Positions 22,516 to 33,302 of a DNA stretch of 64,000 bases are shown in pieces (positions within the stretch are counted from its first letter, which is position 1; each line of letters begins with the position of its first letter). The notes below the pieces were generated by a model. It saw nothing but the letters and a program-made list of their open reading frames with translations. It was not told where the DNA came from and searched no databases. The DNA lies in contig NZ_JAPDOG010000001.1 in NCBI RefSeq assembly GCF_026013545.1, forward strand, positions 161,815 to 225,814, given 5' to 3'. The position numbers were made by a program, and so were the translations under genes. The DNA comes from Defluviimonas salinarum (lineage in GTDB: Bacteria > Pseudomonadota > Alphaproteobacteria > Rhodobacterales > Rhodobacteraceae).

Positions 22516-22546
22516 TTGATCCGGGCAGGGAGCGTTCGGGGGTGTC

Positions 22547-22990
22547 TCAGGCCGCGGCTTCGGCCTGGGCCATCGCCTCGGCCGTCGCCTCGAGTGCCAA
22601 GAGGATCGAGGCGTGTCGGTTCTTGAACTCGCGCGCCGGCAGCAGTGCCTCGTAACCCGTGAAGGGGGCGGATGGGACCGGTCCGCCATCCTTCAGCATC
22701 GCCCGAAGCTCGTCGCGGGCGCGTTCGACCTCCGCCCGCGTGCGGCCGATCATCGCCGCGCCCGAGAGCGCCGCCGAGGCCTGGCCGAGCGCGCAGGCCT
22801 TCACGTCCTGACCGTAGTCGGTGATCCGGCCGTCGCCGACGACGATATCGACGGTCACGGTGGAGCCGCAGAGCGGCGAACGCTTGCGCACGGTCGCGGT
22901 CGGGGTGTCGAGGCGCCGCATGTGCGGAATGTCGGCCGCGAGCGCGAGGATGCGCTGAGAATAGAGCTTGATCAGGTCGGTTTCGCTCAT
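22547..22990 (-). CDS. IscU/SufU-like iron-sulfur scaffold protein, third Cys replaced
   Basis: Member of the IscU/NifU N-terminal scaffold family, which assembles Fe-S clusters or accepts sulfur. The 147-residue protein keeps two of three cluster cysteines, C41 (SPLCGSTV) and C66 (KACALGQASAAL). At the third position the expected Cys is Ser128 (NRHASILLALEA). ATG 22990 gives a normal N terminus (ETDLIKLYSQRIL); a longer start at 23020 is possible. It is divergent from hisI. Without the third ligand it may act as a sulfur acceptor or carrier rather than a classic scaffold (inference). Confidence 0.85.
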   Translation of the reverse strand: MSETDLIKLYSQRILALAADIPHMRRLDTPTATVRKRSPLCGSTVTVDIVVGDGRITDYGQDVKACALGQASAALSGAAMIGRTRAEVERARDELRAMLKDGGPVPSAPFTGYEALLPAREFKNRHASILLALEATAEAMAQAEAAA

Positions 22991-23065
22991 GGGCTTGCTC
23001 GGGCTTTCCTCGGTCGGCATTCCCCTCTAGATAGGCCGAACGGCTGGCAATGCAAAGGTGGCACG

Positions 23066-23425
23066 ATGCGTTTCGATCCCGCAACCCTGGTCTATGACGG
23101 CCGTGGCCTGATCCCGGCGATCGCGCAGGATCATCGCTCGGGCGAGGTCCTGATGCTGGCCTGGATGAACGCCGAGGCAGTGGCAAGGACGCTGGAGACG
23201 GGGCGCGTGACCTATTGGTCGCGCTCGCGCCAGGCCTTCTGGGTGAAGGGCGAGAGCTCGGGTCACGTGCAGCGGCTTGTCGAGATGCGGCTCGACTGCG
23301 ACCGCGATTGCCTGCTGGTGCTGGTCGAGCAGGCGGGGCCGGCCTGCCACACCAATCGGCGCTCGTGCTTCTATACCGGGATCCGGGACGGGGCGGAGAC
23401 CGAGCTGATGACGCCGGAGGTCTGA
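23066..23425 (+). CDS. hisI: Phosphoribosyl-AMP cyclohydrolase
   Basis: Opens the ring of PR-AMP, the third step of histidine synthesis. The 119-residue single-domain form (no HisE fusion) carries the metal-site cysteines and His in CDRDCLLVLVEQ and GPACHTNRRSCFY, and the motif MLAWMNAEA near the N terminus. It stands alone, away from other his genes. Confidence 0.96.
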   Translation: MRFDPATLVYDGRGLIPAIAQDHRSGEVLMLAWMNAEAVARTLETGRVTYWSRSRQAFWVKGESSGHVQRLVEMRLDCDRDCLLVLVEQAGPACHTNRRSCFYTGIRDGAETELMTPEV

Positions 23426-23435
23426 GCCAGGCCCG

Positions 23436-23478
23436 GCCGGAGGATGCCTCCGGCGGGGGTATTTTGGCAATGAAGAAG
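23436..23478 (+). terminator. 3'-end hairpin plus repeated 23-nt word after hisI
   Basis: A hairpin with arms CCGGAGG / CCTCCGG (23437-23453) is followed directly by a 23-nt word (23456-23478, ending TTTTGGCAATGAAGAAG). The same 23 bases occur on the other strand at 37225-37247, 3' of icd. It lies between the convergent ends of hisI and gluQ. Confidence 0.65.
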
Positions 23479-23484
23479 TCCCTG

Positions 23485-24333
23485 TCAGGCGAGGCCGACC
23501 ATGCGGCGGATTTCCTCGGGGCGCACGCCGTCGTCCCGATAGGTGCGGATCGCGCGGGCGTCGTCGCGCTTGGCGAGCCGCTTGCCGTTCTCGTCGCGGA
23601 TCAGGCGGTGGTGGTGGTAGACCGGTGTCGGCAGGTCGAGGAGGCGCTGCAGCAGGACCTGAAGGAAGGTGATCTCGTAAAGGTCGGCGCCGCGAATGAT
23701 GTGGGTGATGCCCTGTGTGGCATCGTCGAGCACCGAGGCGAGCGCATAGGAGACGGTGCCGATCTCCTTGCGGCCGAGGACTGCGTCGCCATGGAGCGCG
23801 GCTAGACCGGCGGCGGACAGCGGGTGGTGTCCGGGATGGTTCGGCCCGGTCTCGGTGAAGCCGCCGATCGGACCGTCCTCGCCGAGCGCGGCGACGGCCC
23901 TGCCGAGGTCGAGCCTGAGCGCGTCGCCGTCGCGCCGGTCCGAGAGCAGCCGGTGCCGGCAGGTGCCGGGATAGGGGCCCTCGGTGGGCATCGCCCCTTC
24001 CTGCGGGGCCGCGAGCGCCGCGCGGATATCGGCGCGGGTGCAACTGCAGGGAAAGATGAGCCCGCGGCGGCCAAGATCATCGAGCGCCGCGTCGTAGCGG
24101 GCGAGGTGGTCGGATTGCCGCAGGACCGGTTCGGGCCAGTCGAGGCCCAGCCAGTGCAGATCCTCGTAGATCAGCGCTTCCCATTCCGGGCGGGCGCGGG
24201 CGGTATCGGTATCCTCGATCCGGAGAAGAAAGGTGCCGCCCGCCGCTCGCGCCATGTCATGGGCGAGGATGGCGGAATAGGCGTGGCCGAGATGCAGGGG
24301 GCCGGTCGGCGAGGGCGCGAAGCGTGTGCGCAT
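23485..24333 (-). CDS. gluQ: Glutamyl-Q tRNA(Asp) synthetase
   Basis: Truncated GluRS paralogue that glutamylates queuosine at the wobble base of tRNA-Asp. The 282-residue protein has only the catalytic domain: RFAPSPTGPLHLGHAYSA at the N terminus, an insertion with zinc-type cysteines (PCSCTRADI, then GTCRHR) and KRLAKRDDA in place of KMSKR; no anticodon-binding domain. It overlaps the end of trmFO by three bases. Its substrate, queuosine tRNA, depends on the queCDE operon about 7 kb away. Confidence 0.93.
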   Translation of the reverse strand: MRTRFAPSPTGPLHLGHAYSAILAHDMARAAGGTFLLRIEDTDTARARPEWEALIYEDLHWLGLDWPEPVLRQSDHLARYDAALDDLGRRGLIFPCSCTRADIRAALAAPQEGAMPTEGPYPGTCRHRLLSDRRDGDALRLDLGRAVAALGEDGPIGGFTETGPNHPGHHPLSAAGLAALHGDAVLGRKEIGTVSYALASVLDDATQGITHIIRGADLYEITFLQVLLQRLLDLPTPVYHHHRLIRDENGKRLAKRDDARAIRTYRDDGVRPEEIRRMVGLA

Positions 24334-25673
24334 CAGCCTTGGCCGTCAAGCCATTCCCGGAAAGCGGTTTTCGCCCGGTCGGTATAGGCCTTGTAGCGGT
24401 CCTTGCGGCCGCGGCGCCCGCCCTTGGCGTCGATCGGCGGGAAGAGGCCGAAGTTCACGTTCATCGGCTGGAAGGTCTTTGCTTCCGCCCCGCCGGTGAT
24501 GTGGGTGACGAGCGCGCCCATCGCGGTGTCCGGCGCGGGTGGCGGAAGGTCGCGGCCGAGGATCTCCGCCGCCGCCATGCGGCCAGCGAGAAGCCCCATA
24601 GCCGCGCTTTCGACATAACCCTCGACGCCGGTGATCTGGCCGGCGAAGCGGATATGCGACCGCGATTTCAGCCGCATTCGCGCGTCGAGCAACGTCGGCG
24701 AGTTGATGAAGGTGTTGCGGTGAATGCCGCCGAGGCGCGCGAAGCTGGCGTTTTCAAGGCCAGGAATGCGTTTGAAAACCTCTGTTTGTGCGCCGTACTT
24801 CATCTTGGTCTGGAAGCCGACGATGTTGTAGAGCGTGCCGAGTGCATTGTCGCGGCGGAGTTGGACGACCGCATAGGGCTTCACGTCGGGGCGATGCGCG
24901 TTCGTCAGCCCCACGGGCTTCATCGGCCCGAAGCGCAGCGTCTCGCGGCCGCGTTCGGCCATGACCTCGATCGGCAGGCAGCCGTCGAAATAGATCGCCG
25001 TCTCACCCTCGTGGAACTCGGTCTTGTCGGCGGCGAGCAGCGCGTCGATGAAGGCCTCGTACTGGTCCCGCGACATCGGGCAGTTCATGTAGGCGGTGCG
25101 CTCGTCCTCGGTCTCGCCCTTGTCGTAGCGCGACTGCATCCAGGCGACCGACATGTCGACGCTCTCGGCATAGACGATCGGCGCGATCGCGTCGAAGAAG
25201 GCGAGCGCCTCGGCCCCGGTCTCGGCGCGGATCGCCTCGGCCAGCCGGCCGGAGGTGAGGGGGCCGGTGGCAATTATCCATTTCCCGGATGAGGGAAGCT
25301 CTGCAACCTCCTCCTCGGAAACGCTAATCAGCGGATGGTCGCGGAGCCGTCCGGTGACGCTCTCGGCGAAGGGATCGCGGTCGACCGCGAGCGCGCCGCC
25401 CGCGGGAAGGCGGTGGTGGTCGGCCATCTCCATGATCAGACCGCCGGCCGCGCGCATCTCCCAGTGGAGGAGACCGACGGCGTTCCGTTCGTCATCGTCC
25501 GAGCGGAACGAGTTCGAGCAGACCATCTCCGCCAGCATCCCGGTCCGGTGGGCGAAGGTGCCGACCTTGGGCCGCATCTCGTGGATGGTGACCGGCACGC
25601 CGAGGCTTGCCGCCTGCCATGCCGCTTCGGATCCGGCCATGCCGCCGCCGATGATGTGAAGTGTCTCGACCAT
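24333..25673 (-). CDS. trmFO: Folate-dependent tRNA (uracil-5-)-methyltransferase TrmFO
   Basis: FAD enzyme that makes m5U54 in the T-loop of tRNA using methylenetetrahydrofolate. The N-terminal Rossmann motif [16 protein letters not shown] is at residues 6-21, followed by the conserved [10 protein letters not shown] containing the key cysteine, and [15 protein letters not shown] later. It has 446 residues. The first gene of a two-gene unit with gluQ, so two tRNA modification enzymes are co-expressed. Confidence 0.95.
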   Translation of the reverse strand: MVETLHIIGGGMAGSEAAWQAASLGVPVTIHEMRPKVGTFAHRTGMLAEMVCSNSFRSDDDERNAVGLLHWEMRAAGGLIMEMADHHRLPAGGALAVDRDPFAESVTGRLRDHPLISVSEEEVAELPSSGKWIIATGPLTSGRLAEAIRAETGAEALAFFDAIAPIVYAESVDMSVAWMQSRYDKGETEDERTAYMNCPMSRDQYEAFIDALLAADKTEFHEGETAIYFDGCLPIEVMAERGRETLRFGPMKPVGLTNAHRPDVKPYAVVQLRRDNALGTLYNIVGFQTKMKYGAQTEVFKRIPGLENASFARLGGIHRNTFINSPTLLDARMRLKSRSHIRFAGQITGVEGYVESAAMGLLAGRMAAAEILGRDLPPPAPDTAMGALVTHITGGAEAKTFQPMNVNFGLFPPIDAKGGRRGRKDRYKAYTDRAKTAFREWLDGQG

Positions 25674-25753
25674 GGCGGGGATTTAGGCCGAATGCGCGCA
25701 AAGGAAAAGGGGCAGCCGCGTCGCTGCCCCCGGAAACCTTTGAGATCGGCGGT

Positions 25754-26155
25754 TCAGGCGAGCGCCTTGCGGCCTGCCACCAGTTCGTCGACCGACCAGG
25801 CGCCAGCGCCATGCGCGGCGAGAATCAGGAAACCACCGGCGAGGCCGAGGTTCTTCATGAACATGATCATCTGCATCTGATCGGCGGGTACGAAGTGAAA
25901 CAGCAGGGCCGCGGCGATGCTGAAGCCGGCGAGCGCCAGCGCCGTAAGGCGGGTCTGGAAGCCGGCGAGGATTGCGATGCCGCCGAGCAGTTCGAGCCCG
26001 ATGACCGGCCAGGCGAGGAAGGCGGGCACGCCTCCGGATTGCATGTAGCCGGCGAATCCGGCGACATCGCCGAGCTTGCCATAGCCAGCGGTGATGAAGA
26101 CGACGCTCAACAGGAGGCGGGCGACGAGCGAGGCGAGGGGGTGGTGGTCAGTCAT
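25754..26155 (-). CDS. DoxX family membrane protein
   Basis: Four-helix inner-membrane protein of 133 residues. The DoxX features are the first segment LVARLLLSVVFITAGYGKL, then WPVIGLELLGGIAILAGF. The family is of unclear function (some members are linked to redox or quinone proteins). ATG 26155 has a GGAGACAG site. It stands alone between trmFO and the outer-membrane protein gene. Confidence 0.9.
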   Translation of the reverse strand: MTDHHPLASLVARLLLSVVFITAGYGKLGDVAGFAGYMQSGGVPAFLAWPVIGLELLGGIAILAGFQTRLTALALAGFSIAAALLFHFVPADQMQMIMFMKNLGLAGGFLILAAHGAGAWSVDELVAGRKALA

Positions 26156-26284
26156 GATCTGTCTCCAATCGGCCGCGGATGCGGCGTTGCAGCAGATCTA
26201 GCCTGTGCAGGTATCGAAAAAAATACCGTCAAGGGAACAGTTTTTGTGCAACTGCGCACACGTCATTCAAAGACCGGAGGTGAC

Positions 26285-26312
26285 GCCCCCGCCGCAGGCT
26301 GACGGCGGGGGC
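26285..26312 (-). terminator. Hairpin after the outer-membrane protein gene
   Basis: Ten-bp perfect stem (GCCCCCGCCG at 26285-26294 and its complement at 26303-26312) with an eight-base loop, nine bases past the stop of the gene at 26321. There is no T-run on the minus strand, so termination efficiency is unclear. Confidence 0.55.
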
Positions 26313-26320
26313 ATTCGCGA

Positions 26321-27031
26321 TCAGAGGCCCGGCAGAAGTTCGAACAGGCCGCGGCGACCGAAGGTTGCACCGCGCTCGGCGCCGAAGGTCATCGCCGCGC
26401 CGATGCCGACATAGGGCTCGCTGTTTGAGAAACCGAAGGCGCCGGCCTTGACGGTCCCGAGTTCCGCATAGACGTCGAACGTCGGGCTGACGGCGTAGCT
26501 GCCGGTCGCGCCGAACCGGGTGACATCGAGGCCGCCATCGAAATTGGCATGCTGGAGCGAACCGCCCAGCGTGAAGCCGTGGTCGAAGCCGTAGCTGCCG
26601 GAGAGACCGGTGATGTTGACATGGAAGCCGGCGTCGTCGGCATGCGCGAGATAGGCCTCGGCATTGGCGGCGCCGAGATCGAATCCGGCCTCGAGACCGT
26701 AGAAGTCCTGGTTGTCTCCGAAGAGCCGGTCGTTGCCATAGAAGCCGCCGAACGAGACCTGGTCGTTAGCATGGTAGATGCCGTGCAGCGTGAGGTTGGT
26801 CCCGGTCTCGTCGATGAGGTTGAAGGCATGCGCGCCCGCGTCAAACTGCACTCCGAAGTTCGGCGTGAAGCCGATCTCGACAGCGCCGGTCACGGCGAGC
26901 TTCGAGACATCGGTGTCATCCGTGAAGGTGGAATAGCTGAAGGCGAGATCGCCGCCGGTGACCTCGACGGCCATGGCGGGAGTAAATGCAACGGTGCTCG
27001 CCACGATGGCGAACGCGAAAACGGATTTCAT
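26321..27031 (-). CDS. Putative outer-membrane beta-barrel protein
   Basis: Unnamed secreted protein of 236 residues with a signal peptide (KSVFAFAIVASTVAFTPAMA) and alternating polar/hydrophobic strands rich in Gly, Asp and aromatic residues (FGVQFDAGAHAF, then YGLEAGFDLGAANAEAYL), as in small porin-like barrels. The strand GIGAAMTFG is followed by about 14 extra residues (RGATFGRRGLFELL), so the protein does not end in the usual terminal Phe strand. ATG 27031 is chosen because GGAG lies six bases before it; an ATG at 27043 overlaps that site. Confidence 0.7.
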   Translation of the reverse strand: MKSVFAFAIVASTVAFTPAMAVEVTGGDLAFSYSTFTDDTDVSKLAVTGAVEIGFTPNFGVQFDAGAHAFNLIDETGTNLTLHGIYHANDQVSFGGFYGNDRLFGDNQDFYGLEAGFDLGAANAEAYLAHADDAGFHVNITGLSGSYGFDHGFTLGGSLQHANFDGGLDVTRFGATGSYAVSPTFDVYAELGTVKAGAFGFSNSEPYVGIGAAMTFGAERGATFGRRGLFELLPGL

Positions 27032-27255
27032 CTTCTGCTCCATGGTTTTGATTTATTGGCGCAAACTTGCCTTCGATATCCGTCTCATACGGAGCGGGTC
27101 ACCGCAACGGGAGCGCGAAAAGTTGCTGCCCGCGAAGCAAAAAAAAGGCACATGTGGACCATGAAACAAACCAACCATACGGCCGGTTCATGCAGGCGGA
27201 CCGACAGGCCCGCATCTCCGATGTCCAAGAGCTGTGACGCCGGGTGCCGCGACTG

Positions 27256-27435
27256 TCAGAAGTCCACTTCGATATCGATGTCGCGCAGATATTCCCGCTC
27301 GGCGGCGCTGCGGTGATCCTCGACGGCGTCGTCGTCCGGTTCCAGATCGTCAAGTGTCATGGGCCGAAAGCGGAGCCAGGACGGAAGCCACGAGACGAGC
27401 CCGCCGGGTTGCGCAAAGATGTCCGACAGACTCAT
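27256..27435 (-). CDS. Small acidic hypothetical protein (59 aa)
   Basis: Function unknown. ATG 27435 follows a GGGAGAG ribosome site. The N-terminal half is amphipathic or hydrophobic (SLSDIFAQPGGLVSWLPSWL) and the C-terminal half is strongly acidic (TLDDLEPDDDAVEDH, then REYLRDIDIEVDF). Net charge is very negative. It lies about 190 bp downstream of gyrA on the same strand, separated by sequence without a recognisable gene. The opposite-strand frame over this stretch lacks a ribosome site. Confidence 0.6.
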   Translation of the reverse strand: MSLSDIFAQPGGLVSWLPSWLRFRPMTLDDLEPDDDAVEDHRSAAEREYLRDIDIEVDF

Positions 27436-27627
27436 GATAACTCTCCCGACTCGTCCCCAATAGAGGCAGGTTTCCGCTCAAATGTGGCGGATATGCGGAG
27501 GATCGGCGGCAATCTGCTGACAACGATCGCGGCCCGATTCTGACGAACCCTGCCGCCGCCTCCAGCGGGGCAATCGGCACCGACCCCGACGCGCGGCGTC
27601 CGGCATCCCGACGCGCGCCGAGCCGGA

Positions 27628-30357
<2,730 letters not shown>

Positions 30358-30413
30358 GGATGCTCGCCCTCTTTCTTGTCGCCGTGCGATCGGCCTAGAT
30401 ATTGTTGCGCGAG

Positions 30414-30443
30414 ACTATACTCCATGCCATCCATTGGGTGCAA
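30414..30443 (-). promoter_or_regulatory. Sigma-70-type promoter for gyrA
   Basis: Read on the minus strand: TTGCAC (30443-30438), an 18-bp spacer, TATAGT (30419-30414), about 55 bp before the gyrA start. Both boxes match the consensus well. Confidence 0.65.
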
Positions 30444-30501
30444 TGGCGGCGCGCCCGGTTTCGGGCCGTGCCGGTAACACAATCATAACATATTGTTTTC
30501 A

Positions 30502-30529
30502 TTGTCGTTAACCGCGACTCGTGTAGCAT
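30502..30529 (+). promoter_or_regulatory. Possible promoter for usg
   Basis: TTGTCG (30502-30507), a 16-bp spacer and TAGCAT (30524-30529), 30 bp before the usg start. A moderate match; the rest of the 200-bp gyrA-usg gap holds no gene. Confidence 0.4.
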
Positions 30530-30558
30530 GGTGTTGGAAGGCAGTGACGGAGGCAACC

Positions 30559-30840
30559 ATGCGCGCGAGCGAACCGGGCGCCGAAACGGAGCTGATGCTG
30601 AAGGGCTACGGGCTCACGACGGCGGAACTTTACTACCGGATGCCGGACTACCGGCATGTACTCAACAGCTTCATCTGGCAGGAATATGACCTCGCCCCGG
30701 ATTACCCGGAGCTGTTTCGGTTCATCGAATTCTGGCAGGAGCAGATCGAGGGGCCGCTGCATTCGGTGCGGTTTTGCCACCGCAAGCTGATCGGGCCCGG
30801 CGAGTGGCGAAACGTCGTCGGCGAGTTCCGGCTTCACTGA
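30559..30840 (+). CDS. usg: Usg family protein
   Basis: Conserved alphaproteobacterial protein of unknown function, first noted beside tryptophan genes in Caulobacter. The 93-residue protein has the family pattern: LKGYGLTTAELYYRMPDY, then SFIWQEYDLAPDYPEL, then GPLHSVRFCHRKLIGPGEWR. ATG 30559 follows GGAGG; a longer upstream frame is not supported. Here there are no tryptophan genes nearby; gyrA is divergent and queE convergent. Confidence 0.88.
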   Translation: MRASEPGAETELMLKGYGLTTAELYYRMPDYRHVLNSFIWQEYDLAPDYPELFRFIEFWQEQIEGPLHSVRFCHRKLIGPGEWRNVVGEFRLH

Positions 30841-30860
30841 GCGAAACTGGTCCTGCGAGG

Positions 30861-30907
30861 GCCAAGAAAATTCCAATTTTCTTGGCAAAAATCTTTGAAG
30901 ATTTTTG
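30861..30907. terminator. Two adjoining perfect palindromes between usg and queE
   Basis: Hairpin 1: GCCAAGAAAATT (30861-30872), loop CC, perfect 12-base complement to 30886. Hairpin 2: CAAAAATCTT (30886-30895), loop TG, perfect complement to 30907. Each strand presents a T-rich arm, so this can serve as a two-way terminator for the convergent usg and queE. The AT content is striking against the GC-rich surroundings. Confidence 0.75.
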
Positions 30908-30942
30908 TGGCGCCCTTGGTGGCGGTCGGCGCGTTGCCGGGA

Positions 30943-31659
30943 TCAGACGCCGCGCTTGTTACCCCAGATCAGCACATGCAGCTGTGGCAGGATGCGCGGG
31001 CGGAACCATCCGTCGGCCAGCGTCCGCTCCACCAGCCACTCCATGCGCGCAAGAACCCCGTCCATGTCGATGGTTGCATCCTCCTCCTCGGGCGGGGGCG
31101 GGGTATGGTTGCCGGGCTGGAGATAGAGCGGCAGGTCGGGGTGGCGCTCCGCCGCCTCGCGGGCCCAGAGATAGTCGGCCTCGTCGAAGATCACGATCTT
31201 CATCACCGCCGCGGCCGTGTCCGCGGCCGTCACGCAGGCATCGAACCGCACCCAGTCCACCACCTCGCCGGACGAGGGCGGCTTGGGGCTGAGGATCAGC
31301 ATGTCGAGCGCGGCGAACCAATCCTGGGCGACCGAGCCCTGCGTCTCCAGCGCGAAGCGGTAGCCTTCGGCCTTTCCCATCGCGATCAGCGGCGCGAAAT
31401 CCTGGATCGCCGGATTACCGCCCGAGAGCGAGACCGTGAGCGGCCGGCCGCCGGAAAGTGCCGTCACCCGCGCCCAGACCTCCGCCGCCGTCATCGGCGC
31501 CCATTCATTCCGAAACCGGCTCTCGACCGCATGGAGGCTGTCGCACCAGGCACAGCGGTAATCGCAGCCGCCGGCGCGGACGAAGACCGTTGGCGCACCG
31601 ATCAGCGCGCCTTCGCCCTGGATGGTCGGGCCGAAGATCTCTGCGATGCGCAACGTCAC
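30943..31659 (-). CDS. queE: 7-carboxy-7-deazaguanine synthase
   Basis: Radical SAM enzyme that contracts 6-carboxytetrahydropterin to 7-carboxy-7-deazaguanine in the queuosine pathway. The 238-residue protein starts at GTG 31659, overlapping the queD stop by three bases. The cluster motif is C32-X3-C36-X2-C39 ([12 protein letters not shown]), with [14 protein letters not shown] before it and [12 protein letters not shown] after. The last gene of queC-queD-queE. Confidence 0.96.
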   Translation of the reverse strand: MTLRIAEIFGPTIQGEGALIGAPTVFVRAGGCDYRCAWCDSLHAVESRFRNEWAPMTAAEVWARVTALSGGRPLTVSLSGGNPAIQDFAPLIAMGKAEGYRFALETQGSVAQDWFAALDMLILSPKPPSSGEVVDWVRFDACVTAADTAAAVMKIVIFDEADYLWAREAAERHPDLPLYLQPGNHTPPPPEEEDATIDMDGVLARMEWLVERTLADGWFRPRILPQLHVLIWGNKRGV

Positions 31660-32012
31660 GGCCGGTACTCGGCCCAGGTCTTCGGGGTTTCGCTGACCCT
31701 TACCGCGCTGACTTCCGGCCAGCGCGCGCGGGCCCAGTCGAACAGCGCGCGCGCGATGTGCTCCGAAGTCACGCGGTCGTCGCCGAAGACATCGTTGAGA
31801 TGGCGGTGGTCGAGGGTCTCGTCGATATGCGCCTTCAGGGGCGCGAGCTCGCGGTAGTCGCGCACGAAGCCGTTCGCATCCAGCTCGGCGGCGGCAAGCT
31901 CGACCTCGACGACATAATTGTGGCCATGAAGCCGCGCGCAGGGATGGTCCCCGGGCAGGTGCTTCAGCTGGTGCGAGGCCGAGAAGGCGAATTCCTTGGT
32001 GATCCGGTACAT
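31656..32012 (-). CDS. queD: 6-carboxy-5,6,7,8-tetrahydropterin synthase
   Basis: Converts dihydroneopterin triphosphate to 6-carboxytetrahydropterin, the first dedicated step to queuosine. The 118-residue protein has zinc ligands H14 (SASHQL) and H29/H31 (RLHGHNY), and catalytic Cys25 ([11 protein letters not shown]). ATG 32012 shares one base with the queC stop; a longer upstream frame lies within queC and is not real. Confidence 0.95.
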   Translation of the reverse strand: MYRITKEFAFSASHQLKHLPGDHPCARLHGHNYVVEVELAAAELDANGFVRDYRELAPLKAHIDETLDHRHLNDVFGDDRVTSEHIARALFDWARARWPEVSAVRVSETPKTWAEYRP

Positions 32013-32710
32013 CAGTGCCCTGCCGCCGCGACTGCGACTTTCCAGAAATCGGAATCTGCGTAGATCGTGGGGTCCGCGACGCCGGCGAGATGGAAGGCCT
32101 CGCGCCGCTCGACACAGGTGCCGCAGCGGCCGCAATGGGTTGTGCCGCCCTTGTAGCAGGACCAGGTTTCGGCGAACGGCGTGCCATGCTTCGCGCCGGC
32201 CGTGACGATCGCCGATTTCGGCAGGTGCACGAAGGGGGTGAAGAGGCGCACGGCGGCATAGCCGTCGAGCGCGTGGCGCTGCATCTCCTCGAAAGCGGAG
32301 ACAAAGCCGGGGCGGCAGTCGGGATAGATGAAGTGATCGCCACCATGGACGGCGGTCGCCACCGCATCGGCCTTCTGGGCGGCGGCGATGCCAAAGGCGA
32401 TGGCGAGCATGATCGCGTTGCGGTTCGGCACCACGGTGATCCGCATCGTCTCCTCGGCGTAGTGCCCGTCGGGCACGTCGACATCATCGGTCAGCGCCGA
32501 GCCGGAGAGATGTGCGCCGATCGCGCGCATGTCGATGAGGTCGTGAGGTACGCCAAGCCTGGCGGCGCATTTCGCGGCGAAGTCGAGCTCCTTCCGGTGC
32601 CTTTGGCCGTAATCGAAGGAGACGAGGCGGACGAGCTCGTGCTCGGCCGCGACCATGTGGGCGAGCGATACGGAATCGAGCCCGCCAGAGCAGATGACGA
32701 CAGTCTTCAT
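32012..32710 (-). CDS. queC: 7-cyano-7-deazaguanine synthase
   Basis: ATP-dependent enzyme that turns 7-carboxy-7-deazaguanine into preQ0. The 232-residue protein has the PP-loop [12 protein letters not shown] at residues 7-18 and a zinc site [19 protein letters not shown] near the C terminus. First gene of the queCDE operon, seven bases 3' of a preQ1-I aptamer that overlaps its ribosome site. Confidence 0.97.
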   Translation of the reverse strand: MKTVVICSGGLDSVSLAHMVAAEHELVRLVSFDYGQRHRKELDFAAKCAARLGVPHDLIDMRAIGAHLSGSALTDDVDVPDGHYAEETMRITVVPNRNAIMLAIAFGIAAAQKADAVATAVHGGDHFIYPDCRPGFVSAFEEMQRHALDGYAAVRLFTPFVHLPKSAIVTAGAKHGTPFAETWSCYKGGTTHCGRCGTCVERREAFHLAGVADPTIYADSDFWKVAVAAAGH

Positions 32711-32716
32711 TTCGGA

Positions 32717-32752
32717 CCCTTGTTTTAGCGAACCGGGTAGGCTGCGACCGGT
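32717..32752 (-). promoter_or_regulatory. preQ1-I riboswitch upstream of queC
   Basis: On the minus strand: P1 arm ACCGG, loop TCGCAGCCTAC, closing arm CCGGT, then an A-rich tail CTAAAACAAGGG ending seven bases from the queC start. Order, loop and tail closely match the known Thermoanaerobacter preQ1-I aptamer (GGGTCGCAGTAACCC, then AACAAAACAAGG). The AAGGG doubles as the ribosome site, so preQ1 binding would hide it and switch off translation of queCDE. Confidence 0.88.
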
Positions 32753-32877
32753 GCCCCGGGTTCGCCCCGGAGCGGCGGCTTCCTAGCAGGTGTCGGGTCC
32801 GAAGGGAAGCCGGTCGCTGCCCTTGCAGGTGCGCCGGAGGCGACGCATGATGCCGCCGATTCCGTATGGGAGACGAC

Positions 32878-33297
32878 ATGAAAGCGCGCGTGAAATGGGC
32901 CGAGGCCCGCACCTTCGTCGGCGAGGTGACGACCGGTCACAAGATCGCCTTCGGCACAGCGCACGGTGAGGGCGCCAAGCCGGGGCCGAGCCCGATGGAG
33001 CTGGTGCTGATCGGCACCGGCGGCTGTTCGGCCTATGACGTGGTCTCGATCCTCGAGAAGGGCCGCCAGCGGGTCGAGGATTGCGTGGTCGAGCTCGAAG
33101 CCGACCGGGCCGAGACCGAACCGAAGGTCTTCACCCGCATCCACATGCATTTCATCGTCAAGGGCCGGGGGCTCGACCCGAAGAAGGTCGAACGGGCGAT
33201 CGAGCTCTCGGTGGAGAAATACTGCTCGGCCTCGGCGATGATGGCCAAGACCGCGGAGCTCACGCATGATTTCGAGGTGATCGACACCACGGATTGA
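32878..33297 (+). CDS. OsmC family protein
   Basis: OsmC/YhfA-like protein of 139 residues; the OsmC branch reduces organic hydroperoxides with two cysteines. Visible are the two family cysteine sites in LIGTGGCSAYDVVSIL and VEKYCSASAMM, and the core GPSPMELVL. ATG 32878 has GGAG seven bases upstream. It is divergent from the queC operon. The YhfA-type core suggests a peroxide or thiol role, but the substrate is unknown. Confidence 0.88.
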   Translation: MKARVKWAEARTFVGEVTTGHKIAFGTAHGEGAKPGPSPMELVLIGTGGCSAYDVVSILEKGRQRVEDCVVELEADRAETEPKVFTRIHMHFIVKGRGLDPKKVERAIELSVEKYCSASAMMAKTAELTHDFEVIDTTD

Positions 33298-33302
33298 TGG
33301 CG

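Noticed and set aside
30943-32487. Single minus-strand frame joining queE with sequence upstream
   Set aside because: The N-terminal part is out of frame with queC and queD, which have complete motifs; the true queE start is GTG 31659.
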